From contig NZ_BSUM01000001.1 in assembly GCF_030161595.1 (NCBI RefSeq), positions 248,001 to 312,000 of the forward strand: a stretch of 64,000 nucleotides of DNA, read 5' to 3'. Origin of the DNA: Litorihabitans aurantiacus (GTDB lineage Bacteria; Actinomycetota; Actinomycetes; Actinomycetales; Beutenbergiaceae). Position 1 is the first letter of the stretch. The number at the start of each line of letters is the position of its first letter. The position numbers and the translations under genes are program-made. The notes beneath the pieces were generated by a model. The model was not told the origin of the DNA. It was given only the letters and a program-made list of their open reading frames with translations, and searched no databases. Of this stretch, positions 20,746 through 30,453 are shown in pieces.

Positions 20746-21303
20746 GTGAGCACTCCTTCGCCCGGATACGGCCAGCAGCCCCAGCAGCACTCGCCCCAGC
20801 AGCCCCAGCAGCCGCAGCAGCACGGCACCCCTCCGCCGGCCGGCTACGGCGCCCCTGCCGCGCACGGCGGCGGCAGCCCGGTCCCGCCCGGCTACGGTGC
20901 TCCGGTCCCGGGCCCGTCGCAGCAGGGCCCGCAGGCCACCATCGACCTCACCGTCCAGGGCTCGGTCATGATGCGGAGCTTCGTGCCCCCGACCATCTGG
21001 GTCAACGGTCACGTGCTGACGCCGAAGTACGGCCAGCGCGACGTGCCGGTCCCCGCCGGCCCCGTCCGCGTCGACGTCGAGTGCCAGTGGATGCGCAAGT
21101 ACGGCCAGGCGTCGCTGAGCTTCACCGCCCAGCCCGGCCAGACCGTCCCCGTCTTCTACGCGGCACCGGCGCACCAGTTCACGACCGGCGCCATCGGCCA
21201 CACGAAGCAGAAGCACAAGGGCATGGGCTTCGTCTGGGGCATTCTCGGCGTCGCGCTCGCGCTGATCGTGTTCGCCGTCGTGCTCCCCTTCGCCCTGGGC
21301 TGA
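20746..21303 (+). CDS. Pro/Gln-rich protein with a C-terminal membrane anchor
   Basis: The 185-residue product has a low-complexity N-terminus of PQQPQQ and PPGYGAP repeats (~1-60). A compact beta-rich region follows (~65-145, with VMMRSFVPPTIWVNGHV), then a single C-terminal helix (~160-184), so it is tail-anchored. I do not recognise the beta domain beyond its resemblance to small actinobacterial proteins of this layout. The GTG at 20746 follows the repeat cluster; the open frame upstream is repeat sequence. The thioesterase gene begins 8 bp downstream. Confidence 0.75.
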   Translation: MSTPSPGYGQQPQQHSPQQPQQPQQHGTPPPAGYGAPAAHGGGSPVPPGYGAPVPGPSQQGPQATIDLTVQGSVMMRSFVPPTIWVNGHVLTPKYGQRDVPVPAGPVRVDVECQWMRKYGQASLSFTAQPGQTVPVFYAAPAHQFTTGAIGHTKQKHKGMGFVWGILGVALALIVFAVVLPFALG

Positions 21304-21311
21304 CCCCCGCC

Positions 21312-21845
21312 GTGGCACGCCAGCTCCACCTCCTGCTCGCCTCCACCCGCCCGCGCGCGGCGGTCCCGGACGCTGATCCGCTCGCCGTCTCGGTCACGCG
21401 CATGCGGGTGCGCCCGGGCGACCTCGACTTCTACATGCACGTCAACAACGGCACGTACCTGCAGATGATGGACGTCGCGCGCAGCAACTACATCGCCGAC
21501 ATCGACGGCGTCGCCAAGCTCGCCCGCCGGCGCTGGTACCCGGTCGTCTCGGCCTCCACCATGCGCTACCGCCGTTCGCTCACGCTCGGCCAGCGGTTCG
21601 AGATCCACACCCGGATGGTCGGGTGGGACGAGCGCATCACGTACCTCACCCAGGAGTTCGTCCGGGGCGGCCAGGTCGTCGCGCGCGGCCTGGTGGCCGG
21701 TCGGTTCCTCACGCGCGGCAGCGGGGAGCGGGTCCCGGCGCCCGACGTCGTCGAGCTGCTGGCCCCGGGACTCGCCCAGCCGACCCTCCCGGAGGACGTC
21801 GCGGAGTGGGCCCACGCCGTCGGCGTCGCCTACCGCGGGGACTGA
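21312..21845 (+). CDS. Hot-dog-fold acyl-CoA thioesterase-like protein
   Basis: The 177-residue protein shows the 4HBT/FatA-like segment RPGDLDFYMHVNNGTYLQMMD, where the conserved D-x-x-x-H-V-N-N motif positions the acyl thioester. LTLGQRFEIHTRMVGWDE and ITYLTQEFVRGGQVVARG match the following strands. It probably hydrolyses an acyl-CoA or acyl-ACP, substrate unknown. It is 8 bp downstream of the preceding gene. Confidence 0.85.
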   Translation: MARQLHLLLASTRPRAAVPDADPLAVSVTRMRVRPGDLDFYMHVNNGTYLQMMDVARSNYIADIDGVAKLARRRWYPVVSASTMRYRRSLTLGQRFEIHTRMVGWDERITYLTQEFVRGGQVVARGLVAGRFLTRGSGERVPAPDVVELLAPGLAQPTLPEDVAEWAHAVGVAYRGD

Positions 21846-21869
21846 GCACCGTCCGCCCGACGGCGGCGG

Positions 21870-23195
21870 TCACCGATCGCCGTCGGGCCTCACCCCGATC
21901 CCGGCCCGGGCCCGGGTGGTCCGGTTCGCGTGCACCGAGTAGCGCGGCACGAAGCGCCACAGCGCGCCGGCCGCGCCGAGCGACAGCACGGCGACCGCGC
22001 CGACGCCGCCCGCCAGGGACCCGAGCGCCGCACCGGCCGAGAGCACGAGCGGGCCGCCGGCGCTGCCGAGGTCCTGCAGCAGTCGCCACGCGCCGAGGAA
22101 CGGGGCGCGGGAGGCGGGCGGGGCGACGTCGGCGCCCAGCGTCATCACGACGCCCGATCCCATCCCGTTGCCCAGCCCCAGCAGGAGGGCGACCAGCCCG
22201 AGGGTGGTCGCCGTCGTCGTGAACGGGACGAGCGCAAGCGCGAGACCCATCGTGAGCATCGACGGGATCGCGATCCACAACCGCCCGCGCGCGTCCATCA
22301 CCTTCCCGGCGGGGTAGAAGAGCAGCATGTCGACGGCGCCGGAGACACCGAAGACGAGCGCGGTCGTCGTCGGGTCGAGGCCGAGGTGCGCGCCCCACAG
22401 CGGCAGGACCACCTGACGCGCGCCGCGGATGAGGCCGATGGCGCCGGTCGCGATGCCGAGGCGTGCGAGGACGGCGCGGTGCTCGCGCAGCACCGCGACG
22501 ACGCCGCCGTGTCCCTCGGTGGCGCGCACGTCGTCGGCCCCGGGCAGCTCGCGCGAGAGCGTCACGATCAGCCACGCCAGCAGCGAGGTCCCGACGGCGA
22601 GCGCGAACGCCCGCGCCGGTGACCCGCCCGCCACCACGAGTGCGCCGGCGAACGGCCCGATGAACAGGCCGATCCGATGGACACCGCCGAGCGTGGACAG
22701 GGCGCGGGCCCGCCGCAGCGGCGGCACCACCGCGGTGAGGTAGGAGTGGCGCGCGAGACCGAAGACGGCGTCGGCGCACCCCACGAGGAACAGGCACACG
22801 GCGAGCACGGCGATCGACGGCGCCAGGGCGGCCCCCGCCGTCGCGACGGCCACGAGCAGGCACGCGAGCTGCATCGCGCGGCGGTCGCCGATGCGACCGG
22901 CGAGCGCACCGGCGGGGATGTCGGCGACGATGTGCCCGATCGGCAGCATGGCGGCCAGGACGCCGGCGACGGCGAGGCTGCCGCCCTGCGCCGTCACCAC
23001 CGCGGGCACGAACGGGATGATCGCGCCGATCCCCGCCTCGACCACGATGGCGGGGAGGTAGACGCCGGGCCACAGGCGGCGCAGGCTCCAGGCGTCGGGG
23101 GCGGGGAGGTCACCGCTCCATCGTGGACCACCGGCCGACCGGGCGAGGAATAGTCGGTGTCGTCCCGTCCGTTGACGAGGACGTGACCACGCCAT
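21870..23195 (-). CDS. MFS transporter (exporter-like)
   Basis: The product has 12 predicted membrane helices, with the MFS loop motif ALAGRIGDRRAMQ between helices two and three and a similar GKVMDARGRLW in the second half. The pattern resembles drug or metabolite exporters. The open frame starts at ATG 23195 and would overlap the divergent gene by 13 bp. A GTG at 23113 with one missing base in the G run 23103-23106 would give VTSPAPDAW joined to the same protein, a more natural start. Both starts leave all helices intact. Confidence 0.8.
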   Translation of the reverse strand: MAWSRPRQRTGRHRLFLARSAGGPRWSGDLPAPDAWSLRRLWPGVYLPAIVVEAGIGAIIPFVPAVVTAQGGSLAVAGVLAAMLPIGHIVADIPAGALAGRIGDRRAMQLACLLVAVATAGAALAPSIAVLAVCLFLVGCADAVFGLARHSYLTAVVPPLRRARALSTLGGVHRIGLFIGPFAGALVVAGGSPARAFALAVGTSLLAWLIVTLSRELPGADDVRATEGHGGVVAVLREHRAVLARLGIATGAIGLIRGARQVVLPLWGAHLGLDPTTTALVFGVSGAVDMLLFYPAGKVMDARGRLWIAIPSMLTMGLALALVPFTTTATTLGLVALLLGLGNGMGSGVVMTLGADVAPPASRAPFLGAWRLLQDLGSAGGPLVLSAGAALGSLAGGVGAVAVLSLGAAGALWRFVPRYSVHANRTTRARAGIGVRPDGDR

Positions 23196-23896
23196 CCACG
23201 CCCCCGCGCGAGTCCCGCGAGCCGCACGATCCTCTGACCGTCGAGATCTGGTCCGACGTGCAGTGCCCGTGGTGCTACATCGGCAAGCGCCGGTTCGAGC
23301 GTGCGCTCGCCACCTCCGGCGAGGACGTGACGATCACCTACCGCTCGTTCGAGCTGGCCCCCGACACCCCGGTCGACTACGAGGGCACCCCGGCGGACTA
23401 CCTGAGTGAGCGCCGTGGCGTCTCACCGGCGCAGGCGGCCGAGATGATGGCTCACGTGACCGGCCTCGCGGCCGACGAGGGGCTCGCGTTCGACTACGAC
23501 CACGTGCACCAGACCAACACGGTGCTGGCGCACGAGCTGCTGCACCTCGCGCGCGAGCACGGCCTCCAGCTCGAGCTGAAGGAGCGGCTTCTGGCCGCCT
23601 ACTTCGAGCAGGGGAGGCACGTCGGCCGCGTGGAGGAGCTGATCGAGCTGGGCGCCGACGTCGGTCTCGATCCAGACGAGATCCGCGCAGCCCTCACCGA
23701 CCACCGCCACCTCCCCGCCGTGAAGGCCGACGTCGCCCAGGCCGCCGCCTACGGCATCCGCGGGGTGCCGTTCTTCGTGATCGACGGCGCGCTCGGGGTC
23801 TCCGGAGCGCAGAGCCCCGAGACGTTCGTCGCTGCGCTCGCCCAGGCCCGAGCGATGCGCGAGCAGCCCGCCGCGGTTCCCGGGGCGACGGCGTGA
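23183..23896 (+). CDS. DsbA-family oxidoreductase (FrnE-like)
   Basis: This 237-residue cytoplasmic DsbA/2-hydroxychromene-2-carboxylate-isomerase-like protein carries a CPWC active site in VQCPWCYIGKRRFERAL (about residue 33) and the cis-proline region RGVPFFVIDG. FrnE-like proteins act as disulfide oxidoreductases or isomerases in polyketide biosynthesis and oxidative stress. No signal peptide is present. The GTG at 23183 begins with a short polar leader. A tiny cysteine-containing gene overlaps its stop. Confidence 0.9.
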   Translation: MTTPSTPPRESREPHDPLTVEIWSDVQCPWCYIGKRRFERALATSGEDVTITYRSFELAPDTPVDYEGTPADYLSERRGVSPAQAAEMMAHVTGLAADEGLAFDYDHVHQTNTVLAHELLHLAREHGLQLELKERLLAAYFEQGRHVGRVEELIELGADVGLDPDEIRAALTDHRHLPAVKADVAQAAAYGIRGVPFFVIDGALGVSGAQSPETFVAALAQARAMREQPAAVPGATA

Positions 23897-24048
23897 CGGT
23901 GTCGCCCCGACAGGACGTCGACGCCGCGGTGGAGCCGTCGGACGCCGCTGCTGCGCCGCGGCCGCTCACGTTCGTCACCCCCGTCGAGGACTCGCTCGAG
24001 GCGGGTGTCTGCGTCGACGGCGTCTGCGCGGTCGACCCGCCCGGCTGA
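23893..24048 (+). CDS. Small protein with a CVDGVC motif (51 aa)
   Basis: A GTG overlapping the dsbA-like stop (GTGA) opens a 51-residue frame. It ends with a segment carrying two cysteines four residues apart (VCVDGVCAVD). The coupled start and codon use like its neighbours support translation. The paired cysteines could be a substrate or partner of the upstream dithiol oxidoreductase, or a metal site. No family is recognised. Confidence 0.5.
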   Translation: MTVSPRQDVDAAVEPSDAAAAPRPLTFVTPVEDSLEAGVCVDGVCAVDPPG

Positions 24049-24052
24049 GCCC

Positions 24053-24191
24053 GTCCCGTCGTGAGGTGTCGCCGTTCCGCCGTGAGGTGCGGAACGGGCT
24101 GTCTCGTCGGAAGCGCGGCGTGTCGGCACGGACGCGCCGTCGCCACCGAGGCCGCACCTCACGACGGGACACCCGCACCTCACGACGGGAC
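24053..24191. repeat. Inverted-repeat region after the small cysteine ORF
   Basis: GTCCCGTCGTGAGGTG at 24053-24068 has two exact reverse-complement copies, at 24155-24170 and 24176-24191. A third, shorter related stretch (CCGTGAGGTGC) lies at about 24080. The spacing between arms (~86 bp) is too wide for a simple terminator. It occupies the whole gap before the GNAT gene. Confidence 0.6.
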
Positions 24192-24216
24192 ACCGACCCG
24201 CCCGTAGGGTCGGACG

Positions 24217-24768
24217 ATGATCGCCTGGCACGCCGTCCGCGAGACCGACCTCAGCACTGAGGAGCACACCGGCCTCGCGGCCCTCCTCGCCCGCGCGTTC
24301 CCCGACACCGACATGTGCGGCCGCAGCTGGTGCTCCGAGCGCCCCGAGCTCCGGCTGATCGGTACCGACGCCGGCTCCGACGAGCCCGACGACACCGCCA
24401 CCCCCGTCGCCCACCTCGCCGTCCTGCGCCGCTTCGTGCGCGTGGGCGAGACTGACGTGCTGGTGGCCGACACGGGGCTGGTCGCCGTCGACCCCGACCG
24501 CCAGGGCCGGGGGATCGGGGCGCAGCTCCTGGCCGAGGCCGCGCAGGTCCTGGGCGGTCTCGGCGTCCCGCACGGCTTCCTCACGACGGGCCCGGACCGC
24601 GAGGCGTTCTACGCGCGCGGCGGCTGGCTCCGGACCCCGACCCAGCTCACGCGCACCATCGAGCGCGACGAGAGCCTCCAGGTCTGGACGGGGCCGTCGC
24701 TCCACCTGCCGCTGGGCCACGCACCCTTCCCGGCCGGCGAGATCACCCGCGACGGCTACGAGGTGTGA
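24217..24768 (+). CDS. GNAT N-acetyltransferase (NodA/AAC(2')-like)
   Basis: The 183-residue protein contains the acetyl-CoA site VAVDPDRQGRGIGAQLLAEA (Q/R-x-x-G-x-G) and a C-terminal FYARGGWLR. The layout resembles aminoglycoside 2'-N-acetyltransferases and NodA-like enzymes, but substrate residues cannot be read. A role in antibiotic resistance is possible, not shown. The ATG at 24217 is short of RBS support. Confidence 0.75.
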   Translation: MIAWHAVRETDLSTEEHTGLAALLARAFPDTDMCGRSWCSERPELRLIGTDAGSDEPDDTATPVAHLAVLRRFVRVGETDVLVADTGLVAVDPDRQGRGIGAQLLAEAAQVLGGLGVPHGFLTTGPDREAFYARGGWLRTPTQLTRTIERDESLQVWTGPSLHLPLGHAPFPAGEITRDGYEV

Positions 24769-24810
24769 ACGGGTCCTCCGCCGCGACGAGCCCGAGCCGC
24801 CCCCAGCCCC

Positions 24811-24858
24811 CTCGTGGGGAAGGTCCGCAGGCTCAGGCCTGCGGAACTTCCCCACGAG
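24811..24858. terminator. 22-bp hairpin between convergent genes
   Basis: The arms 24811-24832 and 24837-24858 pair at 21 of 22 positions around a TCAG loop; each arm contains GTGGGGAAG and CCGCAGGC. It lies between the convergent GNAT gene and the gene ending at 24892, so it could terminate both. Its length also resembles the other extragenic palindromes of this window. Confidence 0.6.
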
Positions 24859-24891
24859 AGACTCTCGGGGTCGGGTGCTGCTCGCCGCGCC

Positions 24892-25778
24892 TCAGTCCTC
24901 GAGCCGGTAGGCGCCGCTCGCGTCGGTGAACAGCGCCGTCTGCCCCTCCTGCGCGGCCTGCACGAACTCGGCCGTCCACGGCGCCGACCGCAGGAACGTC
25001 TCGACGGCCACGAACTCGTGGTTGCCGTTGTCCTGCATGTACTCCGGCGACTCGTAGCCCGTCACCGACTGGAACACCCCGTCGTCCAGGGTCACCCAGC
25101 GCGGCGGGTGCTCGGCATGCATCTTCGTGCGGATCACCACGGAGCGGTCGCGCGGCGGACCCGAGCGGCGCTCGGCCGGGTCGGAGCCCGACGGCGCAGC
25201 ACCGGCCCCGCCAGCCCCGCCATCGGCCCCGCCACGCGTCACGTCGACCAGCGCCTCCTCCGACCCCGAGTCCCCGACCAGCGCGTCCCAGCCGCGCTCG
25301 GCCACGACCGCCGCCTCGGCGTCCGTCAGCAGCCGCAGCGTGCGGACGTGCCCGACGACGGTGCCGTCTGCCTCGCGCACGTCGTCGAGCTCTGCGCCCC
25401 AGCGCGACGGCGTCGCGACGATCGCGCTGATGGCGGTGCCGGCCAGGAACGGCTGGTCGTTGCGCCACGGCGCCCCGACCGGGGAGTACGACGGCGGCCG
25501 GCGACGTCGTCGCACACGATCCGCAGCGCCACGAGCGCCGCACCCTCCTGCCCGGGCACGACCTCGACCGCCAGCTCGACCGGGAGCCCCGAGTCGACCG
25601 GCAGCCGCGCCACACCGGCGGTCAGGAGCAGTCGCGTCCCCGAGGGCAGGTCCTTCGCGAGCACCATGACGGACCCGCCGATCCGCTCGTCCAGCACGCG
25701 CGGCGGCAGCCCGAGCGCGTCGAAGACGTGGGTCGGGAAGGCCTCGGACGGGTGCACCAGCGGGGTCGGCTCGCTCAT
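24892..25778 (-). CDS. Hypothetical protein, unrecognised family (frameshifted)
   Basis: The product has about 295 residues after correcting one missing base near 25498-25502, which joins CDDVAG to PPSYSPVGAPW. The protein looks soluble and mixed alpha/beta. The C-terminal half contains a Gly/Ala-rich linker (GGADGGAGGAGAAPSG), then a conserved-looking domain with VTGYESPEYMQDNGNHEFVA. I do not recognise either half. The ATG at 25778 is 9 bp downstream of the ROK repressor stop on the same strand, so it may be co-transcribed. Confidence 0.65.
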
Positions 25779-25787
25779 CCTCCGACG

Positions 25788-26954
25788 CTAGCGGGCGCCC
25801 GCGGCCAGCAGCGGTTCGGGATCGGCCAGCGCCGCGAGCACCGGCGCGAGCGCCGCGCCGTGCAGCCCGGGATAGTCGCGCACCGCGGCCGCGCTGACGT
25901 CGACGGGTGCCCACGGGTGCGCGAGCACCCGGGTCTCCAGCTCGGCCACCAGCGCCGGCCGCAGGCCGGGCAGCGCCTCGCCGAGACCCCCGCCGACCAC
26001 CACGGCGGCGACGTCGAGCACGTTGATCGCGCTCGCCAGCGCGATCCCGAGCGCGCGGCCCACCTCGTGCGGCGCGAGCCGCGCCACCGCCTGCGCGCCC
26101 GCGTACTGCTCGAGGCACCCCGTCGCGCCGCACCGGCAGTCGGGACCGTCGGGGTCGACCACGACGTGCCCGAGCTCGCTCGCGAACCCGTGCACCCCGC
26201 CCTGGACCACGCCGTCGACCACGTGCGCGCCGCCCACGCCGACCCCGCCGGAGATGTACAGGAAGGTGCTCGCGGGGCGCGCGTGCGACTCCGCGAGCGC
26301 CGCCAGCGACGCCTCGTTGCCGATGGTCACCGCCACGTCCGGGTCCACCTCGCGCAGCACCGCCGCGGCGTCGACGTCGAGCCACCCCAGGCGCGGCGCG
26401 TCCAGCACGACGCCGCGGCGCACGATGCCGGGGACGGCGAGCGTCACGCCGAGGAGGGCCAGGCCGGGGTGGGCGGCGCGCGCGGCCGCGAGCGTCACGC
26501 GGGCGAGCTCGACGGCGGAGGCCAGGGACGCCGTCGGCGCACCGGCCGCGAGATCGCCGCGCACCTCGCGGAAGGCGAGGCGCTCACCGCGCAGGTCGAC
26601 GACGCTGGCGCACAGGTGGTTCGCGCCGATCTCGAGGCCCAGGCCGACGCGCGTGGCCGAGGCGAGGCGCACGGGTGAGGCGGGGCGGCCGACGCTCCCG
26701 GAGGACGACGGCGCAGGCGCCCACTCCAGCAGGCGCGCCGCGATCAGGGGTTCCACCAGGCTCGAGACGGTGGCGCGCGTCAGGCCCGTGGCGGCGGCGA
26801 CGTCGGCGCGCGAGATCGTCCCGGCGGCCGCGACCTGCGCGACCACCAGCGCGAGGTTCTGGCTGCGCAGCCCCGCCTGGCGCGCGGCGCCCTCCCGGCG
26901 CGCGGCACCCGGGGCGACCCGGCGCGGGGGTCGGGGCTCGCCGTCGACGATCAC
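25788..26954 (-). CDS. xylR: ROK-family transcriptional repressor (XylR-type)
   Basis: The 388-residue protein has an N-terminal winged helix ([20 protein letters not shown]), followed by a ROK sugar-kinase-like domain with the zinc motif [10 protein letters not shown] and the glycine-rich DxGxT-like region. ROK repressors of this layout bind xylose and release xylAB promoters. It is divergent from xylA, which supports that role. The GTG at 26954 fits the start of the conserved part; the longer open frame extends into the promoter. Confidence 0.86.
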   Translation of the reverse strand: MIVDGEPRPPRRVAPGAARREGAARQAGLRSQNLALVVAQVAAAGTISRADVAAATGLTRATVSSLVEPLIAARLLEWAPAPSSSGSVGRPASPVRLASATRVGLGLEIGANHLCASVVDLRGERLAFREVRGDLAAGAPTASLASAVELARVTLAAARAAHPGLALLGVTLAVPGIVRRGVVLDAPRLGWLDVDAAAVLREVDPDVAVTIGNEASLAALAESHARPASTFLYISGGVGVGGAHVVDGVVQGGVHGFASELGHVVVDPDGPDCRCGATGCLEQYAGAQAVARLAPHEVGRALGIALASAINVLDVAAVVVGGGLGEALPGLRPALVAELETRVLAHPWAPVDVSAAAVRDYPGLHGAALAPVLAALADPEPLLAAGAR

Positions 26955-27028
26955 GCCTTGACGGTAGCGCACCCGCGCGCCTAAGTTCAGCGAGTAAACC
27001 AATCTCGACGACGAGCGAAGAGGCAGTG
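26955..27028 (+). promoter_or_regulatory. xylR-xylA divergent control region
   Basis: The 74-bp gap holds a weak inverted repeat, AGTTCAG-CGA-GTAAACC (26984-27000), a candidate ROK operator of the TTAGTTT...AAACTAA kind. AGAGGCAG just before xylA may serve as its ribosome-binding site. The call rests on position and partial symmetry only. Confidence 0.35.
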
Positions 27029-28210
27029 ATGGTGCGCGCAGCAACCCCTGAGGAAAAATTCAGCTTCGGCCTGTGGACCGTGGCCTGGGCGGGCAAGGAC
27101 CAGTTCGGCGACGCGACGCGCGCCGACCTCGACCCGGGCGCCTACCTCGCCCCGCTGGCGGAGGCGGGAGCGTGGGGCGTGACGTTCCACGACGACGACG
27201 TCGTGCCGTTCGGTGCGAGCGACGCCGAGCGCGAGCGCATCCTGGGCGACTTCAAGAAGGCGGCCGACGCCGCGGGCCTGACCATCGAGATGGTCACGAC
27301 CAACACCTTCAGCCACCCCGTCTTCAAGGACGGCGGCTTCACCGCCAACGACCGCGCGGTGCGCCGCTTCGGCCTGCGCAAGGTCATCCGCAACGTCGAC
27401 CTCGCCGCCGAGCTCGGCGCCTCGACCTTCGTGATGTGGGGCGGCCGCGAGGGCGCCGAGTACGACGGCTCCAAGGACGTCAACGCCTCGCTCGACCGCT
27501 ACCGCGAGGGCATCGACACCGTCGCCGGCTACATCAAGGAGAAGGGCTACGACCTGCGCATCGCGCTCGAGCCCAAGCCCAACGAGCCCCGCGGCGACAT
27601 CTTCCTCCCGACCGTCGGCCACGCGCTCGGCTTCATCGCCGAGCTCGAGCACGGCGACATCGTCGGTCTGAACCCGGAGACCGGCCACGAGCAGATGGCC
27701 GGCCTCAACTACACGCACGGCATCGCCCAGGCGCTGTGGTCGGGCAAGCTCTTCCACATCGACCTCAACGGTCAGCGCTCGATCAAGTACGACCAGGACC
27801 TGGTGTTCGGCCACGGCGACCTGCTCTCGGCGTTCTTCACGGTCGACCTCATCGAGAACGGCTTCCCCAACGGCGGCCCGACGTACGACGGCCCGCGCCA
27901 CTTCGACTACAAGCCCTCGCGCACCGAGAACTTCGACGGCGTGTGGGCCTCCGCGAAGGCGAACATCGACACCTACCTGCTGCTTGCCGAGAAGGCGAGG
28001 GCCTACCGCGCCGACCCGCGCGTGCAGGCCGCGTTCGAGGCCGCCGGGCTGTTCGAGGCCGCGAAGCCGACGCTCGCCGAGGGCGAGACCCTCGCGGACC
28101 TCCTCGCCGACCGCAGCGCGTTCGAGGACTTCGACGCCGACGCGTCGGGCGCCCGCGAGACGAACTACGTCGCGCTGAACCAGCTCGCGCTCGACCACCT
28201 CATCGGCTGA
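27029..28210 (+). CDS. xylA: Xylose isomerase
   Basis: XylA converts D-xylose to D-xylulose. The 393 residues include the family landmarks: VTFHDDD (catalytic His region), FVMWGGREG, the metal-binding [24 protein letters not shown] and HIDLNGQ, all intact. Length and motifs match the Actinoplanes/Streptomyces type. The ATG at 27029 has GAGGCAG just before it. It lies 10 bp before xylB. Confidence 0.97.
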   Translation: MVRAATPEEKFSFGLWTVAWAGKDQFGDATRADLDPGAYLAPLAEAGAWGVTFHDDDVVPFGASDAERERILGDFKKAADAAGLTIEMVTTNTFSHPVFKDGGFTANDRAVRRFGLRKVIRNVDLAAELGASTFVMWGGREGAEYDGSKDVNASLDRYREGIDTVAGYIKEKGYDLRIALEPKPNEPRGDIFLPTVGHALGFIAELEHGDIVGLNPETGHEQMAGLNYTHGIAQALWSGKLFHIDLNGQRSIKYDQDLVFGHGDLLSAFFTVDLIENGFPNGGPTYDGPRHFDYKPSRTENFDGVWASAKANIDTYLLLAEKARAYRADPRVQAAFEAAGLFEAAKPTLAEGETLADLLADRSAFEDFDADASGARETNYVALNQLALDHLIG

Positions 28211-28220
28211 GGGGCACGCC

Positions 28221-29690
28221 ATGACGCTGGTCGCCGGGATCGACTCCTCCACCCAGTCCTGCAAGGTCGTCGTGCGCGACGCCGAGACGGGCGCGCTCGT
28301 GCGCCACGGCTCGGCGCCGCACCCGAGCGGCACCGAGGTCGACCCCCGGGCGTGGTGGGACGCGCTCGAGGTCGCCGCGCGGGCGGCGGGCGGGCTCGAG
28401 GACGTCTCGGCGATCAGCGTCGGCGGCCAGCAGCACGGCATGGTCGCGCTCGACGAGGCGGGCGAGGTCGTCCGCCCCGCGCTGCTGTGGAACGACAGCC
28501 GTTCCGGCGGTGCCTCGGCGGACCTCGTGGCCGAGCTCGGCGCCCAGGCGTGGGCGGAGGGGACCGGCACGGTGCCGGTCGCCTCGATCACGGCGACCAA
28601 GCTGCGCTGGCTCGCCCAGCACGAGCCCGAGAACGCCGCGCGGGTGGCGGCCGTCTGCCTCCCGCACGACTACCTCACCTGGCGCCTGACCGGATCGACG
28701 TCGCTGGCGGACCTCGTCACCGACGCCTCCGACGCCTCGGGCACCGGCTACTACTCGGGTGCCACGGGCGGCTACCGGCGCGACCTGCTGGCGCACGCGT
28801 TCGGGCGCGACGACGTCGTGCTGCCGCGCGTCGCGGGACCGCGCGAGGCCGTGGGGGTGGCGACGGCGCTGCGGGCCGGTGCCGCCGTCGAGGGCGGTGC
28901 GCTCCTCGGTCCCGGCGCGGGTGACAACGCCGCCGCGGCGCTCGCCCTCGGGCTCGGCCCGGGTGACGTCGCGATCTCGCTGGGCACCTCGGGGGTCGTC
29001 AGCGCCGTCGTCGCGCAGCCGGTGGCCGACCCGAGCGGCACGGTCGCCGGGTTCTCCGACGCGACCGGCAACTTCCTGCCCCTGGTCGTGACAGTCAACT
29101 GCGCGCAGGTGCTCGACGCCGCGCGCCGCGTGCTCGGCGTCGACGTCGACGAGCTCGCCGCGCTGGCGCTCGCGGCCCCGGCCGGTGCCCAGGGCGTGGT
29201 GCTCGCCCCCTACCTGCAGGGCGAGCGCACGCCGAACCTGCCCGACGCCACCGGTGCGCTGCACGGGCTCACCCTCGAGAACTGGACGCGGGAGAACGTG
29301 GCGCGCGCCGCGTTCGAGGCGATCGTCAGCGCGCTCGCCGTCGGGATCGACGCCGTGCGCGACCTCGGGCTCGACGTCGCCTCGATCCGCCTCCTGGGCG
29401 GCGCGGCGAAGTCGCCCGCGCTGCGCCAGGTCGCGCCGAGCGTGCTGGGCAGCGACGTCCTGCTGCCCGCGGCGGGGGAGTACGTGGCCGACGGCGCGGC
29501 GCGGCAGGCCGCGTGGGTGCTGGCTGCCCAGCGTGACGGCGGTGACGGTGACACGGCGCTCCCCGCGTGGGAGACGGGCGCCGTCGAGGTCGCGAGCGCG
29601 CCCGCCGCCCCGCACGTGCGTGAGCAGTACGCCCGCGCCGTGCCGCTGCACCTCGACCGCGCGGCGGGCGACGGGCCCCCATCCGGCTGA
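28221..29690 (+). CDS. xylB: Xylulokinase
   Basis: XylB phosphorylates D-xylulose to the 5-phosphate for the pentose-phosphate pathway. The 489-residue FGGY kinase starts [14 protein letters not shown] (phosphate-1 loop) and has [11 protein letters not shown], substrate-binding [14 protein letters not shown] (phosphate-2) and [14 protein letters not shown] (adenosine motif). It directly follows xylA, in an operon under the divergent ROK repressor. Confidence 0.96.
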   Translation: MTLVAGIDSSTQSCKVVVRDAETGALVRHGSAPHPSGTEVDPRAWWDALEVAARAAGGLEDVSAISVGGQQHGMVALDEAGEVVRPALLWNDSRSGGASADLVAELGAQAWAEGTGTVPVASITATKLRWLAQHEPENAARVAAVCLPHDYLTWRLTGSTSLADLVTDASDASGTGYYSGATGGYRRDLLAHAFGRDDVVLPRVAGPREAVGVATALRAGAAVEGGALLGPGAGDNAAAALALGLGPGDVAISLGTSGVVSAVVAQPVADPSGTVAGFSDATGNFLPLVVTVNCAQVLDAARRVLGVDVDELAALALAAPAGAQGVVLAPYLQGERTPNLPDATGALHGLTLENWTRENVARAAFEAIVSALAVGIDAVRDLGLDVASIRLLGGAAKSPALRQVAPSVLGSDVLLPAAGEYVADGAARQAAWVLAAQRDGGDGDTALPAWETGAVEVASAPAAPHVREQYARAVPLHLDRAAGDGPPSG

Positions 29691-29737
29691 CGTACGGTGT
29701 GCGCACCGTCCCGAGCGCACCAGGAGAACCCGTCACG

Positions 29738-30418
29738 ATGCCCGTACCCCCGATCCTCGCCGCGACCGAGACGCACCCCGCCGAGGGGTACGACGGCTTC
29801 ATCGGCTGGGTCCTCGGCCTGATGGAGTCCCTCGGGGAGGTCGGCGTCGGCATCGCCGTGCTGCTCGAGACGTTCATCCCGCCGATCCCGTCCGAGGCCG
29901 TCCTGCCCGTGGCGGGGTTCCTCGCCTACGAGGGACGCATGAACGGCTGGTGGGCGTGGGTCGCGGCGACGCTCGGCGCGCTGGTCGGTGCGTGGCTGTG
30001 GTGGCTCATCGGGCGCGCGCTCGGACGCGACCGCACGCGACGCATCGTGGGCGCCATCCCGTTGATGGACACCGACGACTTCGACCGCGCCGAGAAGGTG
30101 TTCCAGCGCTGGGGCACGACGGCGGTCCTCGTGGGTCGCTGCGTGCCGCTCGTGCGCTCGTTCATCTCGATCCCGGCCGGCATCGAGCGGATGCCGTTCT
30201 GGACGTTCTCGCTCTACACGACCCTCGGCTCCGCGGTCTGGAACGGCATCTGGGTCGGGCTCGGCGTGGCGTTCGGACCGGCGATCAAGCCGATCCTCGA
30301 GGAGTGGAGCGGCATCCTGTCGAACGCCGTCCTCGTGGTGATCGCGCTGCTGGTCGTGTGGTTCGTGGTGTCGCGGCTGCGGCGCCGCCGCAAGCAGCGC
30401 GAGGTCGCGGCCGGCTGA
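29738..30418 (+). CDS. DedA family membrane protein
   Basis: This 226-residue SNARE-associated/DedA protein has the family blocks LLETFIPPIPSEAVLPVAGFLA and FQRWGTTAVLVGRCVPLVRSF, the latter carrying the essential arginine region, with about five membrane helices. DedA proteins flip phospholipids or undecaprenyl phosphate and maintain proton motive force. The ATG at 29738 follows CAGGAGA. It is 47 bp after xylB with no sign of co-function. Confidence 0.9.
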   Translation: MPVPPILAATETHPAEGYDGFIGWVLGLMESLGEVGVGIAVLLETFIPPIPSEAVLPVAGFLAYEGRMNGWWAWVAATLGALVGAWLWWLIGRALGRDRTRRIVGAIPLMDTDDFDRAEKVFQRWGTTAVLVGRCVPLVRSFISIPAGIERMPFWTFSLYTTLGSAVWNGIWVGLGVAFGPAIKPILEEWSGILSNAVLVVIALLVVWFVVSRLRRRRKQREVAAG

Positions 30419-30453
30419 GGCCTCTGCTCTCGGTGCTCAGCTGCGCTCGGTGC

